Shown here: positions 17,369-26,153 of the stretch, one piece after another | Layout: the number at the start of each line of letters is the position of its first letter | Position numbering within the stretch: position 1 is the first letter of the stretch | Translations under genes and position numbers: made by a program | Source of the DNA: CAZSWS01 sp964610765 | GTDB taxonomy: Bacteria; Bacteroidota; Bacteroidia; Bacteroidales; Tannerellaceae | Assembly (NCBI GenBank): GCA_964610765.1 | Contig: CAZSWS010000011.1 | Location: 1-54,800 of the forward strand | DNA length: 54,800 nucleotides | Reading direction: 5' to 3' | Notes under the pieces: generated by a model | Told to the model about the DNA's origin: nothing | What the model saw: the letters and a program-made list of their open reading frames with translations, nothing else | Databases searched by the model: none

Positions 17369-18592
17369 ATGGAATCAATCAGACAGATTTTTCGCATAGG
17401 CCGTGGTCCTTCCAGTAGTCATACAATGGGACCACTTAGGGCAGCTACTATGTTTCTGGAACGTGGTCAGGAAAATGCAGCTCGCTTTGAAGTAACCCTT
17501 TATGGCAGTTTAGCTGCTACAGGCAAAGGGCACATGACCGACCAGGCTGTGCTTGAAGCACTCGAACCGGTCAAACCAACTACCATCATATGGGAACCAA
17601 AGGTATTCCTCCCCTTCCATCCCAATGGAATGCTATTTGAGTCATTCGATGCAAAAAACGAGAAGCTTGACTCTTGGAATATATATAGCATTGGCGGAGG
17701 AACATTAGCTAACGAAGAATATAACGAACAAAAAACGAATCAAATATATGATATGAACACCATCGCCGATATTCAAAGATGGTGTGAAGAGCATGGATTA
17801 TCCTACTGGGAATATGTAGAGAAGTCTGAAGGATCGGATATATGGGACTACTTAGCTGAAGTTTGGGAAGTCATGCAAGAGGCTATCCATCGGGGGCTGG
17901 AAAACGAAGGTGTCATTCCGGGCGGACTAGGCATCAGACGTAAAGCTTCTGACTACCTGATACGCGCTCAAGGATACAACGCCAGTATGAAAAGCAGAGG
18001 AAAAGTATATGCCTATGCACTAGCCGTATCAGAAGAGAATGCCTGTGGAGGTCATATTGTTACTGCTCCCACCTGTGGTTCTTGCGGTGTTCTGCCGGCT
18101 GTATTATATCACATTAAGAAATCTCGCGACTTTTCAGACTCTCGCATCCTAAGAGCCATCGCTACTGCCGGACTTTTCGGCAATGTAGTTCGCACCAATG
18201 CTTCTGTTTCGGGTGCTGAAGTAGGTTGTCAAGGCGAAGTGGGCGTAGCCTGTGCTATGGCAGCTGCTGCCGCCAACCAGCTTTTTGGTGGTACTCCGGC
18301 ACAAATTGAATATGCAGCCGAGATGGGATTAGAGCACCACTTAGGACTTACTTGTGACCCGGTCAATGGTTTAGTACAAATACCCTGCATTGAGCGTAAC
18401 GCTTTTGCCGCAGCCAGAGCATTAGATTCCAATACCTTTTCAACATTCTCAGACGGACTACACCGAGTCAGCTTTGATCAAGTAGTAGAAGTTATGCGAC
18501 AAACAGGCCATGACCTACCTAGCTTATACAAAGAAACTTCTGAAGGTGGGCTGGCTTTGAAGTACAGAAAAAGATATAATCAGAACAACTAA
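17369..18592 (+). CDS. sdaA: L-serine ammonia-lyase, single-chain, iron-sulfur
   Basis: The enzyme deaminates L-serine to pyruvate and ammonia using a [4Fe-4S] cluster. The 407-residue protein starts at the ATG at 17369 (MESIRQIFRIGRGPSSSHTM); a longer GTG-started frame would overlap the promoter box. The N-terminal beta domain has the GPSSSHTMGP signature. The alpha domain has the cluster cysteines in TAPTCGSCGVLP, in LTCDPVNG and in QIPCIERN. It carries its own promoter box and terminator. It provides the catabolic branch opposite the SerA/SerC route found 11 kb away. Confidence 0.95.
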   Translation: MESIRQIFRIGRGPSSSHTMGPLRAATMFLERGQENAARFEVTLYGSLAATGKGHMTDQAVLEALEPVKPTTIIWEPKVFLPFHPNGMLFESFDAKNEKLDSWNIYSIGGGTLANEEYNEQKTNQIYDMNTIADIQRWCEEHGLSYWEYVEKSEGSDIWDYLAEVWEVMQEAIHRGLENEGVIPGGLGIRRKASDYLIRAQGYNASMKSRGKVYAYALAVSEENACGGHIVTAPTCGSCGVLPAVLYHIKKSRDFSDSRILRAIATAGLFGNVVRTNASVSGAEVGCQGEVGVACAMAAAAANQLFGGTPAQIEYAAEMGLEHHLGLTCDPVNGLVQIPCIERNAFAAARALDSNTFSTFSDGLHRVSFDQVVEVMRQTGHDLPSLYKETSEGGLALKYRKRYNQNN

Positions 18593-18601
18593 CTATTTAT
18601 C

Positions 18602-18640
18602 AACGCCTATGCTCAGCCACTTTTGAGGATAGGCGTTTTT
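18602..18640 (+). terminator. Intrinsic terminator of sdaA
   Basis: AACGCCTAT at 18602-18610 pairs with ATAGGCGTT at 18629-18637, with an inner TCA/TGA pairing, then a T-run. The GH95 start lies 25 nt further on, so that gene may depend on some read-through or on an unseen promoter. Confidence 0.85.
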
Positions 18641-18664
18641 TCAACCACACTTAAAGATACTATT

Positions 18665-21019
18665 ATGAAAAAAGCGCTCACCTGCACGATTTTTCTATTT
18701 TGCATTACTACTCTTTTCAGCCAACACCAAGACCACATACTCTGGTTCAAAGAACCGGCTAAAGTATGGGACAATGCGCTACCCGTAGGTAACGGTCGAT
18801 TGGGTGCGATGGTTTTTGGTGACTATATCCGTGAAACCATCCAACTCAATGAAGAGAGTCTTTGGGGAGGCTGTCCAACGGAAGCCGATGCACATGCGGC
18901 TGAGCATCTACCAAAAATTCAAGAACTACTCATTAACGGAGAGATTGAAAAAGCGGCTGAACTATCAGAAAAGCACATGAAGAGCAACCCACTTCGTATC
19001 CGCTCTTATCAGACATTTGGTGATTTACATATCGACTTTTTGGAAGGGAGAAATCCTACGATGAGGGTTAGCAACTACCGCAGATCACTGGACTTGCAAC
19101 AAGGCATTAGCACGGTTTCTTATGAGAGCGATGGAGTAAAATATGAAAGAGAAATCTTTGCTTCTGCTACAGACAATATTATTGCCATCAAACTTACCGG
19201 CTCTAAACCCGGCAAACTGACTTTCCGGCTGCACTATCAAAGAGAACAAGATGCGACAACCTATCGCATAGGGGATAACGAACTGGGCATTACCGGTCAA
19301 ATCATAGACTTACCGGCTAAAGATCACGGACCATCCGGACCTCACATGAAGTTTAATGGGAGGATTTGGGGCGAGAATAAAGGAGGAAAATTAACGGTTC
19401 TTCCCCAGGCTATCTACGTAGAAGAAGCAGATGAGGTCGTTTTTTACTTTACAGCAGCTACCGATTATAACTTTTCAGAACTCAATTACGATAGGAATAT
19501 CAATCCCGAAGAAATCTGCCAAAACATACTCAAAAAAGCAACTATTCATTCATACAACGAGATAAAGAAACGCCATATCGAGGAGCATAGCACACTGTTT
19601 GACCGCGTAATATTCAACATGGGTAATCCGTCTAATCTACCAACAGACGAGCGACTCAGGCTAGTTAAAAATGGAGCAACCGATTTATCTCTTATTACCT
19701 TATATTTTCAATACGGCCGATATCTACTGATGGGCTCCTCACGCTCTCCGGGCATTTTTCCGGCCAATTTGCAAGGAATCTGGAACAACCATATTCACGC
19801 ACCTTGGAGCTCTGACTTTCATACAAACATCAACATACAAATGAACTACTGGCCTGCCGAAGTATGCAACTTAAGCGAAACGGTGCTTCCGTTTTCAAAT
19901 TTAATCAATGCTTTGCGCAAGCCGGGACGCATCACTGCTCATAAAACATACAATTCAAAAGGATGGACAGTCAACCACCTAACCAATCCATTTGGACATA
20001 CATCCATCAGCGATGGTGTAGGCTGGGGAACACTACCCATAGCCGGCTCTTGGCTGGTTCTACACCAATGGGAGCATTTTCTTTTCACCAACAACCTCAA
20101 CTATTTGAAAACAGAAGCCTATCCCTCTATGAAAGAGGCGGCTGAATTTATACTCGGCTACTTAGTTCCTGACACAAAGGGACAGTTAGTTACAGCTCCT
20201 TCCAACTCGCCCGAAAACAGATACCGACCTCCTAATGGCAAAGTGTTTATGCTGACTTATGGAGCTACCATGGATATAGAAATTATCACAGAACTATTTG
20301 AAGCCTGTCTTGAGGCAGCTAAAATAGTCAAAGACGACCCGATTTTCTCTAAACAACTACGCGCAACCTTGCGCAAACTTCCTCCCATTAAGGTGAGTGA
20401 GAAGTATCAAACTATTCAAGAATGGATTGAAGATTACGAAGAGGTTGAACCGGGACACCGTCACATCTCTCATCTTTTTGGGCTCTATCCCGGGACTAGT
20501 ATTCATAAAGAACGAAAAGACTTATTTGAAGCAGCTAGAAAAACAATCGAACGCCGCCGATTTTATAATGAGAGTGAAGAAAACCGTCAAGGCAGCTATA
20601 CAGGCTGGAGTCGTGCTTGGATGATTTGTTTTTATGCTCGCTTGCTAGACGGAGAAGAAGCCGGACTGAACGTACAAGAACAATTGAAGAAAACCACACT
20701 GGACAACCTGTTCAACACCCATCCCCCTTTTCAAATAGATGGCAACTTTGGTGCTACGGCCGGTATTGCTGAAATGCTACTTCAAAGCCATACAGACGAA
20801 CTACATTTACTACCAGCCCTACCCTCATTCTGGAAAAAAGGAGAAATGAATGGCTTATGTGCTCGGCATGGATTGGTTGTTGATTTGAAGTGGGAAAACG
20901 GTCAGCTTATCTCAGCCAAAATTCACTCACAAAAGAATAAAAAAATTAAAGTAAGGTATAAGAATCAAGTTAAAACAAAAACAATTAAAGCCGGTGAACC
21001 GTTAGTTCTCGAACCATAA
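18665..21019 (+). CDS. Glycoside hydrolase family 95, alpha-L-fucosidase/galactosidase-type
   Basis: A secreted 784-residue enzyme; the start ATG at 18665 gives a clean signal peptide (MKKALTCTIFLFCITTLFSQ). GH95 enzymes remove terminal alpha-1,2-L-fucose or alpha-L-galactose with inversion. Family landmarks are present: WDNALPVGNGRLGAMVFGD at the N-terminal beta-domain, the Asn-x-Asn motif in FHTNINIQMNYWPAE, a Glu in APSNSPENRY matching the general acid, and the Asp in FQIDGNFGATAGIAEM. Length is typical. It is an orphan glycosidase with no SusC/D genes or regulator nearby. Exact substrate cannot be told from sequence. Confidence 0.9.
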   Translation: MKKALTCTIFLFCITTLFSQHQDHILWFKEPAKVWDNALPVGNGRLGAMVFGDYIRETIQLNEESLWGGCPTEADAHAAEHLPKIQELLINGEIEKAAELSEKHMKSNPLRIRSYQTFGDLHIDFLEGRNPTMRVSNYRRSLDLQQGISTVSYESDGVKYEREIFASATDNIIAIKLTGSKPGKLTFRLHYQREQDATTYRIGDNELGITGQIIDLPAKDHGPSGPHMKFNGRIWGENKGGKLTVLPQAIYVEEADEVVFYFTAATDYNFSELNYDRNINPEEICQNILKKATIHSYNEIKKRHIEEHSTLFDRVIFNMGNPSNLPTDERLRLVKNGATDLSLITLYFQYGRYLLMGSSRSPGIFPANLQGIWNNHIHAPWSSDFHTNINIQMNYWPAEVCNLSETVLPFSNLINALRKPGRITAHKTYNSKGWTVNHLTNPFGHTSISDGVGWGTLPIAGSWLVLHQWEHFLFTNNLNYLKTEAYPSMKEAAEFILGYLVPDTKGQLVTAPSNSPENRYRPPNGKVFMLTYGATMDIEIITELFEACLEAAKIVKDDPIFSKQLRATLRKLPPIKVSEKYQTIQEWIEDYEEVEPGHRHISHLFGLYPGTSIHKERKDLFEAARKTIERRRFYNESEENRQGSYTGWSRAWMICFYARLLDGEEAGLNVQEQLKKTTLDNLFNTHPPFQIDGNFGATAGIAEMLLQSHTDELHLLPALPSFWKKGEMNGLCARHGLVVDLKWENGQLISAKIHSQKNKKIKVRYKNQVKTKTIKAGEPLVLEP

Positions 21020-21047
21020 CTCCACAGAAGATCAAGTAGTTATATGT

Positions 21048-21081
21048 AAAACGAGGCGAATCATTAGATTCGCCTCGTTTT
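21048..21081. terminator. Bidirectional terminator
   Basis: A perfect 15-bp stem (21048-21062 with 21067-21081, core CGAGGCGAATC) with loop ATTA and AAAA/TTTT flanks. It serves both the GH95 gene (+) and the convergent carboxyltransferase gene (-). Confidence 0.92.
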
Positions 21082-21103
21082 GATATATAAGGATGTTATT
21101 TAC

Positions 21104-22885
21104 TTAGTTTATATAAGCTAACACCTGATTTTTAAGCACTTGTTCACCTTGATTGGCTTCAATCTGAACAATCTTACCACTGGCTAAAGCAACAACCGGT
21201 TCAAAACCATACGTTGTTTGGATATGACAAATCGTATCTCCTTCTTTCACGTTTGTTCCAATTACCGGAGCAGTAGAAACATCTTCGCGATCTATTTGCC
21301 AAATCAATTGACCTTTGACGGTTGCTTGTATAGGTTGAGCATTCGGATATTTCTCTTGCATAGCAGCTGCATCAAATCTAGGTACTTCAAGTACTTCTCT
21401 TACTTTGATAATGGGTGTGCCTGCTTTTTCTCTTTCTTTTTCCAAATCAGCATTGAAGCGTTCTTTGGCCACACCTGAACGATAGTCACGGTATTGACGA
21501 TCATGCATAGCCAATTCCATTAGCTCTTCATCGTCTTCTCCATAATCCCAGCCATTTTCGTCCATTTCCTTCCGATACTCATCCAATGCATCAGGATACT
21601 CATCTTGTGGATTGCCGGTATAGAATTCCAAACCGTTAGCTTTAGCAAGTTCAACAATTTCGTCGTCTAACTTACCGGGCAGTTTACCGGTTTTACCCAG
21701 AATCATGTTCCAGCTATCTTTATCAATCTTAGAAAAACGAGGTTCTCCTTGAGCCATAGAGAAGATATTCATCAAAGCAATATTCTTCACATATTGGCTA
21801 AATGGAGTTACTAATGGAGGATAACCTAATTTTGGCCAGATATACTCTACTTCTTCAAATAGCATAACAACCAAGTCATTCAAGGTAACTTCAGCTTTAC
21901 CATTGTTACGTAGTGCCATATTGATAGCCGAGTGCATTCCTTGCAAGTCGGACATCATAGAGCCCATCATACCTCCGGGTAAACCTGGACCTACTAATAA
22001 AGAAGTCATCTTGAAGTTAGAAGGGGGTTGGAAGAAGCCAAGGAAATCGTCCATAAACGTTTGTGTCAGATAACGAGCTTCCATATAGGCTTTCATATTT
22101 ACATCCGGCACTAAGAATCCGGCATCTTTCAACATGGCTTGGATAGTTATAATATCCGGGTGAATCATACCCCAAGAAATAGGCTCCATCGCTACGTCGA
22201 TATATTCAGCTCCGGCACGAGCAACTTCTAACATAGAAGCTACTGAGAAGCCCGGTCCTGAGTGTCCGTGATACTGAATAGGCACATTCGGATGTCTATC
22301 TTTTAAAGCCTTAACCAATCTACCCAGGAAAGCAGGGCGACCAATACCGGCCATGTCTTTCAAACAAATTTCATCTGCACCAAACCCTACCAGTTTGTCG
22401 GCAAAGTCTACATAATATTCAACAGTATGTATAGGTGAAGAGGTGATACAAAGAGCCGTTTGAGATATCATACCGGCCTCTTTTGCATATTTTACAGACA
22501 ACTCCAGATTACGAGGGTCATTTAATCCATCAAATGAACGTGAGATATTTGTTCCTTGTGCTTTTTTCACTTTAAACATTAATCGACGCACATCTTTTGG
22601 AACCGGATACATACGTAATGCATTCAAACCACGCTCAAGCATGTGTGTTTGGATGCCTACCTTATTGAAAGGAGCCGTCCATTCTCTGACTGATTTATTA
22701 GGATTTTCACCATAAAGAAGGTTAACTTGCTCAAAAGCACCTCCATTGGTTTCTACACGTGAAAAACAACCCATGTCAATAATAACAGGTGCGATTTTCA
22801 CTAATTGGTCAACTCGTGGCTGATATTTACCTGAAGATTGCCACATGTCCCGATAAAGTAAACTAAACTTAATTTCACGAGCCAT
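21104..22885 (-). CDS. Carboxyltransferase (OadA/PycB-like) with degenerate biotinyl domain
   Basis: A 593-residue protein starting at the ATG at 22885 (MAREIKFSLLYRDMWQSS). Family members move CO2 between carboxybiotin and pyruvate/oxaloacetate. The TIM-barrel carboxyltransferase domain shows the metal site Asp in YRDMW, the lysine in CLKDMAGIGRP and the His-x-His in YHGHSGPGF, followed by the conserved carboxylase domain. The last 75 residues look like a biotinyl domain (GDTICHIQ, then ASGKIVQIEANQGEQVLKNQ), but the AMKM position reads TTYG, so Tyr559 stands where the biotin-bearing lysine should be. It therefore cannot be self-biotinylated there and may use a separate carrier protein or have a different role. 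Oxaloacetate decarboxylase or pyruvate carboxylase subunit B is the nearest description. Confidence 0.8.
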   Translation of the reverse strand: MAREIKFSLLYRDMWQSSGKYQPRVDQLVKIAPVIIDMGCFSRVETNGGAFEQVNLLYGENPNKSVREWTAPFNKVGIQTHMLERGLNALRMYPVPKDVRRLMFKVKKAQGTNISRSFDGLNDPRNLELSVKYAKEAGMISQTALCITSSPIHTVEYYVDFADKLVGFGADEICLKDMAGIGRPAFLGRLVKALKDRHPNVPIQYHGHSGPGFSVASMLEVARAGAEYIDVAMEPISWGMIHPDIITIQAMLKDAGFLVPDVNMKAYMEARYLTQTFMDDFLGFFQPPSNFKMTSLLVGPGLPGGMMGSMMSDLQGMHSAINMALRNNGKAEVTLNDLVVMLFEEVEYIWPKLGYPPLVTPFSQYVKNIALMNIFSMAQGEPRFSKIDKDSWNMILGKTGKLPGKLDDEIVELAKANGLEFYTGNPQDEYPDALDEYRKEMDENGWDYGEDDEELMELAMHDRQYRDYRSGVAKERFNADLEKEREKAGTPIIKVREVLEVPRFDAAAMQEKYPNAQPIQATVKGQLIWQIDREDVSTAPVIGTNVKEGDTICHIQTTYGFEPVVALASGKIVQIEANQGEQVLKNQVLAYIN

Positions 22886-22921
22886 ACTATACGGTTTTAT
22901 ATGATAAGATTCAACAATCGT

Positions 22922-22947
22922 AAAAAAAGTAAGCCAGCAGGGCTTAC
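22922..22947 (-). terminator. Terminator-like hairpin between gldH and the carboxyltransferase gene
   Basis: On the minus strand GTAAGCC pairs with GGCTTAC around a 5-nt loop and is followed by seven T. It is well placed to end the ricT-gldH transcript, but a -7 box (22954-22961) sits just upstream of it, so it may also lie at the very 5' end of the carboxyltransferase mRNA. Confidence 0.7.
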
Positions 22948-22953
22948 CCATCA

Positions 22954-22961
22954 CAAAAATA
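22954..22961 (-). promoter_or_regulatory. -7 promoter box, carboxyltransferase gene
   Basis: The minus-strand sequence is TATTTTTG, an exact TAnnTTTG match 69 nt upstream of the start codon. It lies on the upstream side of the hairpin at 22922-22947. Confidence 0.4.
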
Positions 22962-23041
22962 GGAATAATTATTGCAATAACACTCTTTAAAATAGAAATA
23001 TATTGTCTTTTTGAAAAAACGCAGTTAAGAAAACATGACAG

Positions 23042-23515
23042 CTATTTAGTCTTCTCAATCTTGAGTCCAATCTTCTCAATTCCTTGCAGCAAATCACTTC
23101 TCATACCTTGTCGTATACCAAATGTATATTGCCCCTCAAGTGGGAAATAATACGATTTATGGAGGGGGATAGTAGAGTGAAACACGGATATACCTTTGCC
23201 TTGCCATTTACCGAACTCGTCGGCCAAAATACAGTCAAGCGTATCACGAGATAAAGTACCTATCGGTTTTTCTTCAGATATAAGCAGCCATAAGTTACGA
23301 TAAGAATACAGGTTATTATTTCTAATATTCAACGATATATCATAAGGAACAGATATATCATCAACCATGAAGGTGAAATAAAACACCTTATCTTTTGCCC
23401 ACTCGGCTCTCTCTATTTCTTGGTACTGATTGTAAACAGCAGGATGTGAGCAGCCTATCAGCAATAGAATCGCAAAAGAAAATACAAAGGTCTTAATTCC
23501 CTTTTTCTGAATCAT
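23042..23515 (-). CDS. gldH: Gliding motility-type lipoprotein GldH
   Basis: A 157-residue lipoprotein. The true start is the ATG at 23515 (MIQKKGIKTFVFSFAILLLI); the longer open frame upstream is the ricT tail read in another frame. The lipobox is LLIGC, anchoring the protein by Cys22. The mature part (WAKDKVFYFTF, then FGKWQGKGIS) fits the GldH family. GldH is needed for gliding in flavobacteria, but the gene is retained in non-gliding Bacteroidales, where its role is unclear. It overlaps the end of ricT by 23 nt, so the two are coupled. Confidence 0.85.
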   Translation of the reverse strand: MIQKKGIKTFVFSFAILLLIGCSHPAVYNQYQEIERAEWAKDKVFYFTFMVDDISVPYDISLNIRNNNLYSYRNLWLLISEEKPIGTLSRDTLDCILADEFGKWQGKGISVFHSTIPLHKSYYFPLEGQYTFGIRQGMRSDLLQGIEKIGLKIEKTK

Positions 23516-24815
23516 TTTTAGGAGGTCTAGTATTCGGTTTGGCGCTGTCTCCGGTTCTGCGGGGTTTATACCTTCTTTTTTTAGCAGGACGATTTTCCGT
23601 TCTTGAATCCTCAGCTGTACCCGGTTGAACAGATGCGGCTTGGTCTGTTTTGGGTGCTTCAGCCTCTTTAGGAGCATTGCTTGCCTCAGCTTGCTTCGGA
23701 CGATTATTCCTTTTCTTTCCGTTTTTCTTCTTCTTTTTCTTTTCTTGCGACACATTGTCAAAACGAGTCAAACTGTCTTGCGCCAATATATCTTGCATAT
23801 TTTTAGCCGGGGCTTCCGCTTTCACATCCGTCAATAAAGAATAGGGTTTTTCTCCCTTCTTATTCATTCTGCTTACCTCAAATGCGCGATCAGCATGAAT
23901 AACCACTAGGTTAGAAGCAAAGTTCTTATCGGTAGAGTAAGTTATCTCACGCTTAAATACATCTGTCTTGAAATGAAAATATGTATGGTCTTTCGTTTCA
24001 AGAACTAACTCTCTAGATGGCAACCTCTTGTGAGCTTCAACATACGCATCTACTTCAAAGTTGATGCAGCATTTCAGCTTAGCGCATTGTCCTGCCAGTT
24101 TTTGCGGATTAATTGAAATATCTTGATAACGAGCCGCATTGGTTGATACCGATATAAAGTTATTCATCCATTTGGAACAGCAAAGCTCTCGTCCACACGG
24201 ACCAATCCCTCCTATCCGACCGGCCTCTTGACGAGCACCAATCTGCTTCATTTCTATACGAATCTTGAACGTATCGGCCAGGACCTTAATCAATTGTCGA
24301 AAGTCCACCCGACTGTCTGCGATATAATAAAAAATAGCCTTATTACCGTCTCCTTGGTATTCAACATCACCGATTTTCATATTCAACCCCAGTTCTTCAG
24401 CTATTTGTCTGGATCGAATCATCGTATCTTGTTCTTTAGCCTTTGCCTCGGCATATTTATCCATATCTAACGGACGTGCTTTTCGGTAAACGTGTTTCAC
24501 CTCATTGGTGCGCGCATTTACTTTTTTCATTTGCAACAGTACCAATTTCCCCGTAAGTGTCACGGTACCGATATCATGCCCGGGTGAAGCCTCAACAGCC
24601 ACGACATCGCCTTTTTCCAAAGGGATTTTCGATTCGTTTAAATAATAACCTTTTCTAGTATTTTTAAACTGTACCTCCACATAGTCAGTTACACTTTTTG
24701 CTTCAGGAACATCCGATAGCCAATCATACACATGGAGTTTCTGATCAGAAGACTTACTGTTTCCGTCACATCCCATATTAGTCCCACCGGTTGATTGCGT
24801 GAATTTATATTTCAT
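23493..24815 (-). CDS. ricT: PSP1 domain protein RicT
   Basis: A 440-residue protein starting at the ATG at 24815 (MKYKFTQSTGG); the longer frame starts with TTG. The PSP1/RicT core is clear, with VEASPGHDIGTVTLTGKL, GARQEAGRIGGIGPCGRELC and the cysteine pairs in CCSKW and AKLKCCINFE that fit an iron-sulfur or metal site. In Bacillus RicT belongs to a complex that tunes RNA processing; a role here is inferred. After about residue 335 comes a Lys/Arg/Pro-rich low-complexity tail (QEKKKKKKNGKKRNN), likely disordered and possibly RNA-binding. gldH overlaps its 3' end. Confidence 0.9.
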   Translation of the reverse strand: MKYKFTQSTGGTNMGCDGNSKSSDQKLHVYDWLSDVPEAKSVTDYVEVQFKNTRKGYYLNESKIPLEKGDVVAVEASPGHDIGTVTLTGKLVLLQMKKVNARTNEVKHVYRKARPLDMDKYAEAKAKEQDTMIRSRQIAEELGLNMKIGDVEYQGDGNKAIFYYIADSRVDFRQLIKVLADTFKIRIEMKQIGARQEAGRIGGIGPCGRELCCSKWMNNFISVSTNAARYQDISINPQKLAGQCAKLKCCINFEVDAYVEAHKRLPSRELVLETKDHTYFHFKTDVFKREITYSTDKNFASNLVVIHADRAFEVSRMNKKGEKPYSLLTDVKAEAPAKNMQDILAQDSLTRFDNVSQEKKKKKKNGKKRNNRPKQAEASNAPKEAEAPKTDQAASVQPGTAEDSRTENRPAKKRRYKPRRTGDSAKPNTRPPKNDSEKGN

Positions 24816-24996
24816 ACGAGAATATCTTTTTTTTAACAATTGGGGTTTTCATGCATTGCCGGAAGCAGTCACACGCCCCTTCTTATATTACTTCGTCCTC
24901 GAATAGATAATAATGCTGTCTTTTTTATTAACAATCAGAACTCAAAAGCGTTTTTAACACTTAACGCACATCCATACATCTATTTCAGAACAAATA

Positions 24997-25004
24997 CAAA
25001 AGTA
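24997..25004 (-). promoter_or_regulatory. Possible -7 promoter box of ricT-gldH
   Basis: The minus-strand sequence TACTTTTG matches TAnnTTTG, but it lies about 180 nt upstream of the ricT start, so the leader would be long. The region between contains only short meaningless frames. The stretch 24816-25163 holds this box and the oppositely oriented box at 25108. Confidence 0.35.
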
Positions 25005-25107
25005 AAGATTTATTCTTATTTTCAGGTATTTCCCACTAACAGACTGTTCATATTATAGAAAAATAACGACTAAAAACAAGCATATCGCGTATTGATAGAG
25101 AAATGAT

Positions 25108-25115
25108 TATTTTTG
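25108..25115 (+). promoter_or_regulatory. -7 promoter box of the orphan gene at 25164
   Basis: TATTTTTG matches TAnnTTTG and lies 48 nt before the start codon of the hypothetical gene. Confidence 0.5.
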
Positions 25116-25163
25116 CAGAGAAAGAATTGCCTGTGTATCTTTAGGCAATAAACAAATAAAGAC

Positions 25164-25718
25164 ATGACTTTAGAGAGAATCAGCGAAGACATTTTGTTTC
25201 AAACCAATACGAAAGAAGAGCTGTTGCGTTGGTGTCCGCAACTTCAATACTTTCACTACCTGCGCGCTCGCGGCGGACACAACTGCGAGGGCGATTCATT
25301 TTACGTCAGTTTTTTGTACGACGACTTGGACGATTTAGTAAACAAGCTCAAAGGACTAGGCGTAACTTTGCAAAAAATACCGGAAGGAAGCATCCCTTTT
25401 GACCCAATGGCCAGATATTCGCTTTTCGACTTAGACCGCATTCGCAATGTCGTGCCGGGAACAAAAGAATGGGAACAGCCCGGATTTGTAACGATTGAAG
25501 GAAATGAAGCGCACATATGGGTGATGAACAACCACTTTACCATTTCCATATCCGGAACCCAAAAAGAAAATAAGTACGTCGTTGACGAAGACGACTTTTT
25601 GGCTGCCAAAGCCATTGAGAGCAAGTTTAACACGCTGGATTGGCTGCCCTTTATAGATAAAAACATCATCAAGGAAACGCATTGCGTGAGCAGAGAGCGC
25701 TATCCGGAACTTTTCTAA
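25164..25718 (+). CDS. Hypothetical cytoplasmic protein, no recognised family
   Basis: A 184-residue protein that I do not recognise. It has no signal peptide or membrane segment and is acidic, with WCPQLQYFHYLRARGGHNCEGDS near the N-terminus (here the segment around residues 23-45) and a compact FVTIEGNEAHIWVMNNHFT stretch that looks like paired beta strands. Cys at 24 and 40 and several His are present but form no known metal motif. Some stretches, such as 25255-25295, are visibly more GC-rich than neighbouring genes and use codons like CTG, GCC and CGC, which hints at later acquisition. A promoter box and the following non-coding region suggest a single-gene unit. Confidence 0.7.
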   Translation: MTLERISEDILFQTNTKEELLRWCPQLQYFHYLRARGGHNCEGDSFYVSFLYDDLDDLVNKLKGLGVTLQKIPEGSIPFDPMARYSLFDLDRIRNVVPGTKEWEQPGFVTIEGNEAHIWVMNNHFTISISGTQKENKYVVDEDDFLAAKAIESKFNTLDWLPFIDKNIIKETHCVSRERYPELF

Positions 25719-25800
25719 GACCGAGCCTAAGGTCAAAACTAATAGCCTCTTTTATTGTCATGACTAGAGGGGTTTAATAGATTCCATACGGGCTACTAAT

Positions 25801-25886
25801 CTTTCAACGGTTGTTAAAAGAGCTTTTAACACGGGTTGAAAGCTCTTTTGACAGCCGTTGAAAGAGCTTCTAACAGCCGTTGAAAG
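25801..25886. repeat. Four-unit array of 20-bp palindromes on a 22-bp period (copy 2)
   Basis: Units at 25801-25820, 25823-25842, 25845-25864 and 25867-25886 follow the same CTTTYRAC-N4-GTTRAAAG pattern as the array at 1247-1332, with spacers AG, CT and AG. The sequence after the last unit, AAATGTCCTGTAT, matches AAATGTCTGTAT after copy 1 with one base difference. The rest of the gene-free stretch 25719-26082 shows nothing else I can identify. Confidence 0.85.
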
Positions 25887-26082
25887 GTCAAATGTCCTGT
25901 ATCAAACGATTAGTTGAATAAAGCGAATGCATCAAGCAGCACTATAAATGTCTTTTGCCTGAAACAGGTTTACACTTTTAGACATTCATCCGCCTAGGCT
26001 TGTCATTTTTATCATTGCAATACTGAACAGCTATAAAGCAATACGACAAGCTAATACATGTACATCAACGCATTTTAGGCAC

Positions 26083-26126
26083 AAAAAAAGCCTGTCGTTT
26101 ACTCTTATCCAGAGCACTCGACAGGC
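26083..26126 (-). terminator. Terminator of yegP
   Basis: GCCTGTCG at 26090-26097 pairs with CGACAGGC at 26119-26126. On the minus strand the stem is followed by seven T (26083-26089), directly downstream of the yegP stop. Confidence 0.85.
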
Positions 26127-26153
26127 CTTGTCTTAAACTATATACAATAGTAA

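Noticed and set aside
22886..22954. 23-codon N-terminal extension of the carboxyltransferase
   Set aside because: It would be translated from the terminator-like hairpin, and family members start at the MAREIKF-type Met.
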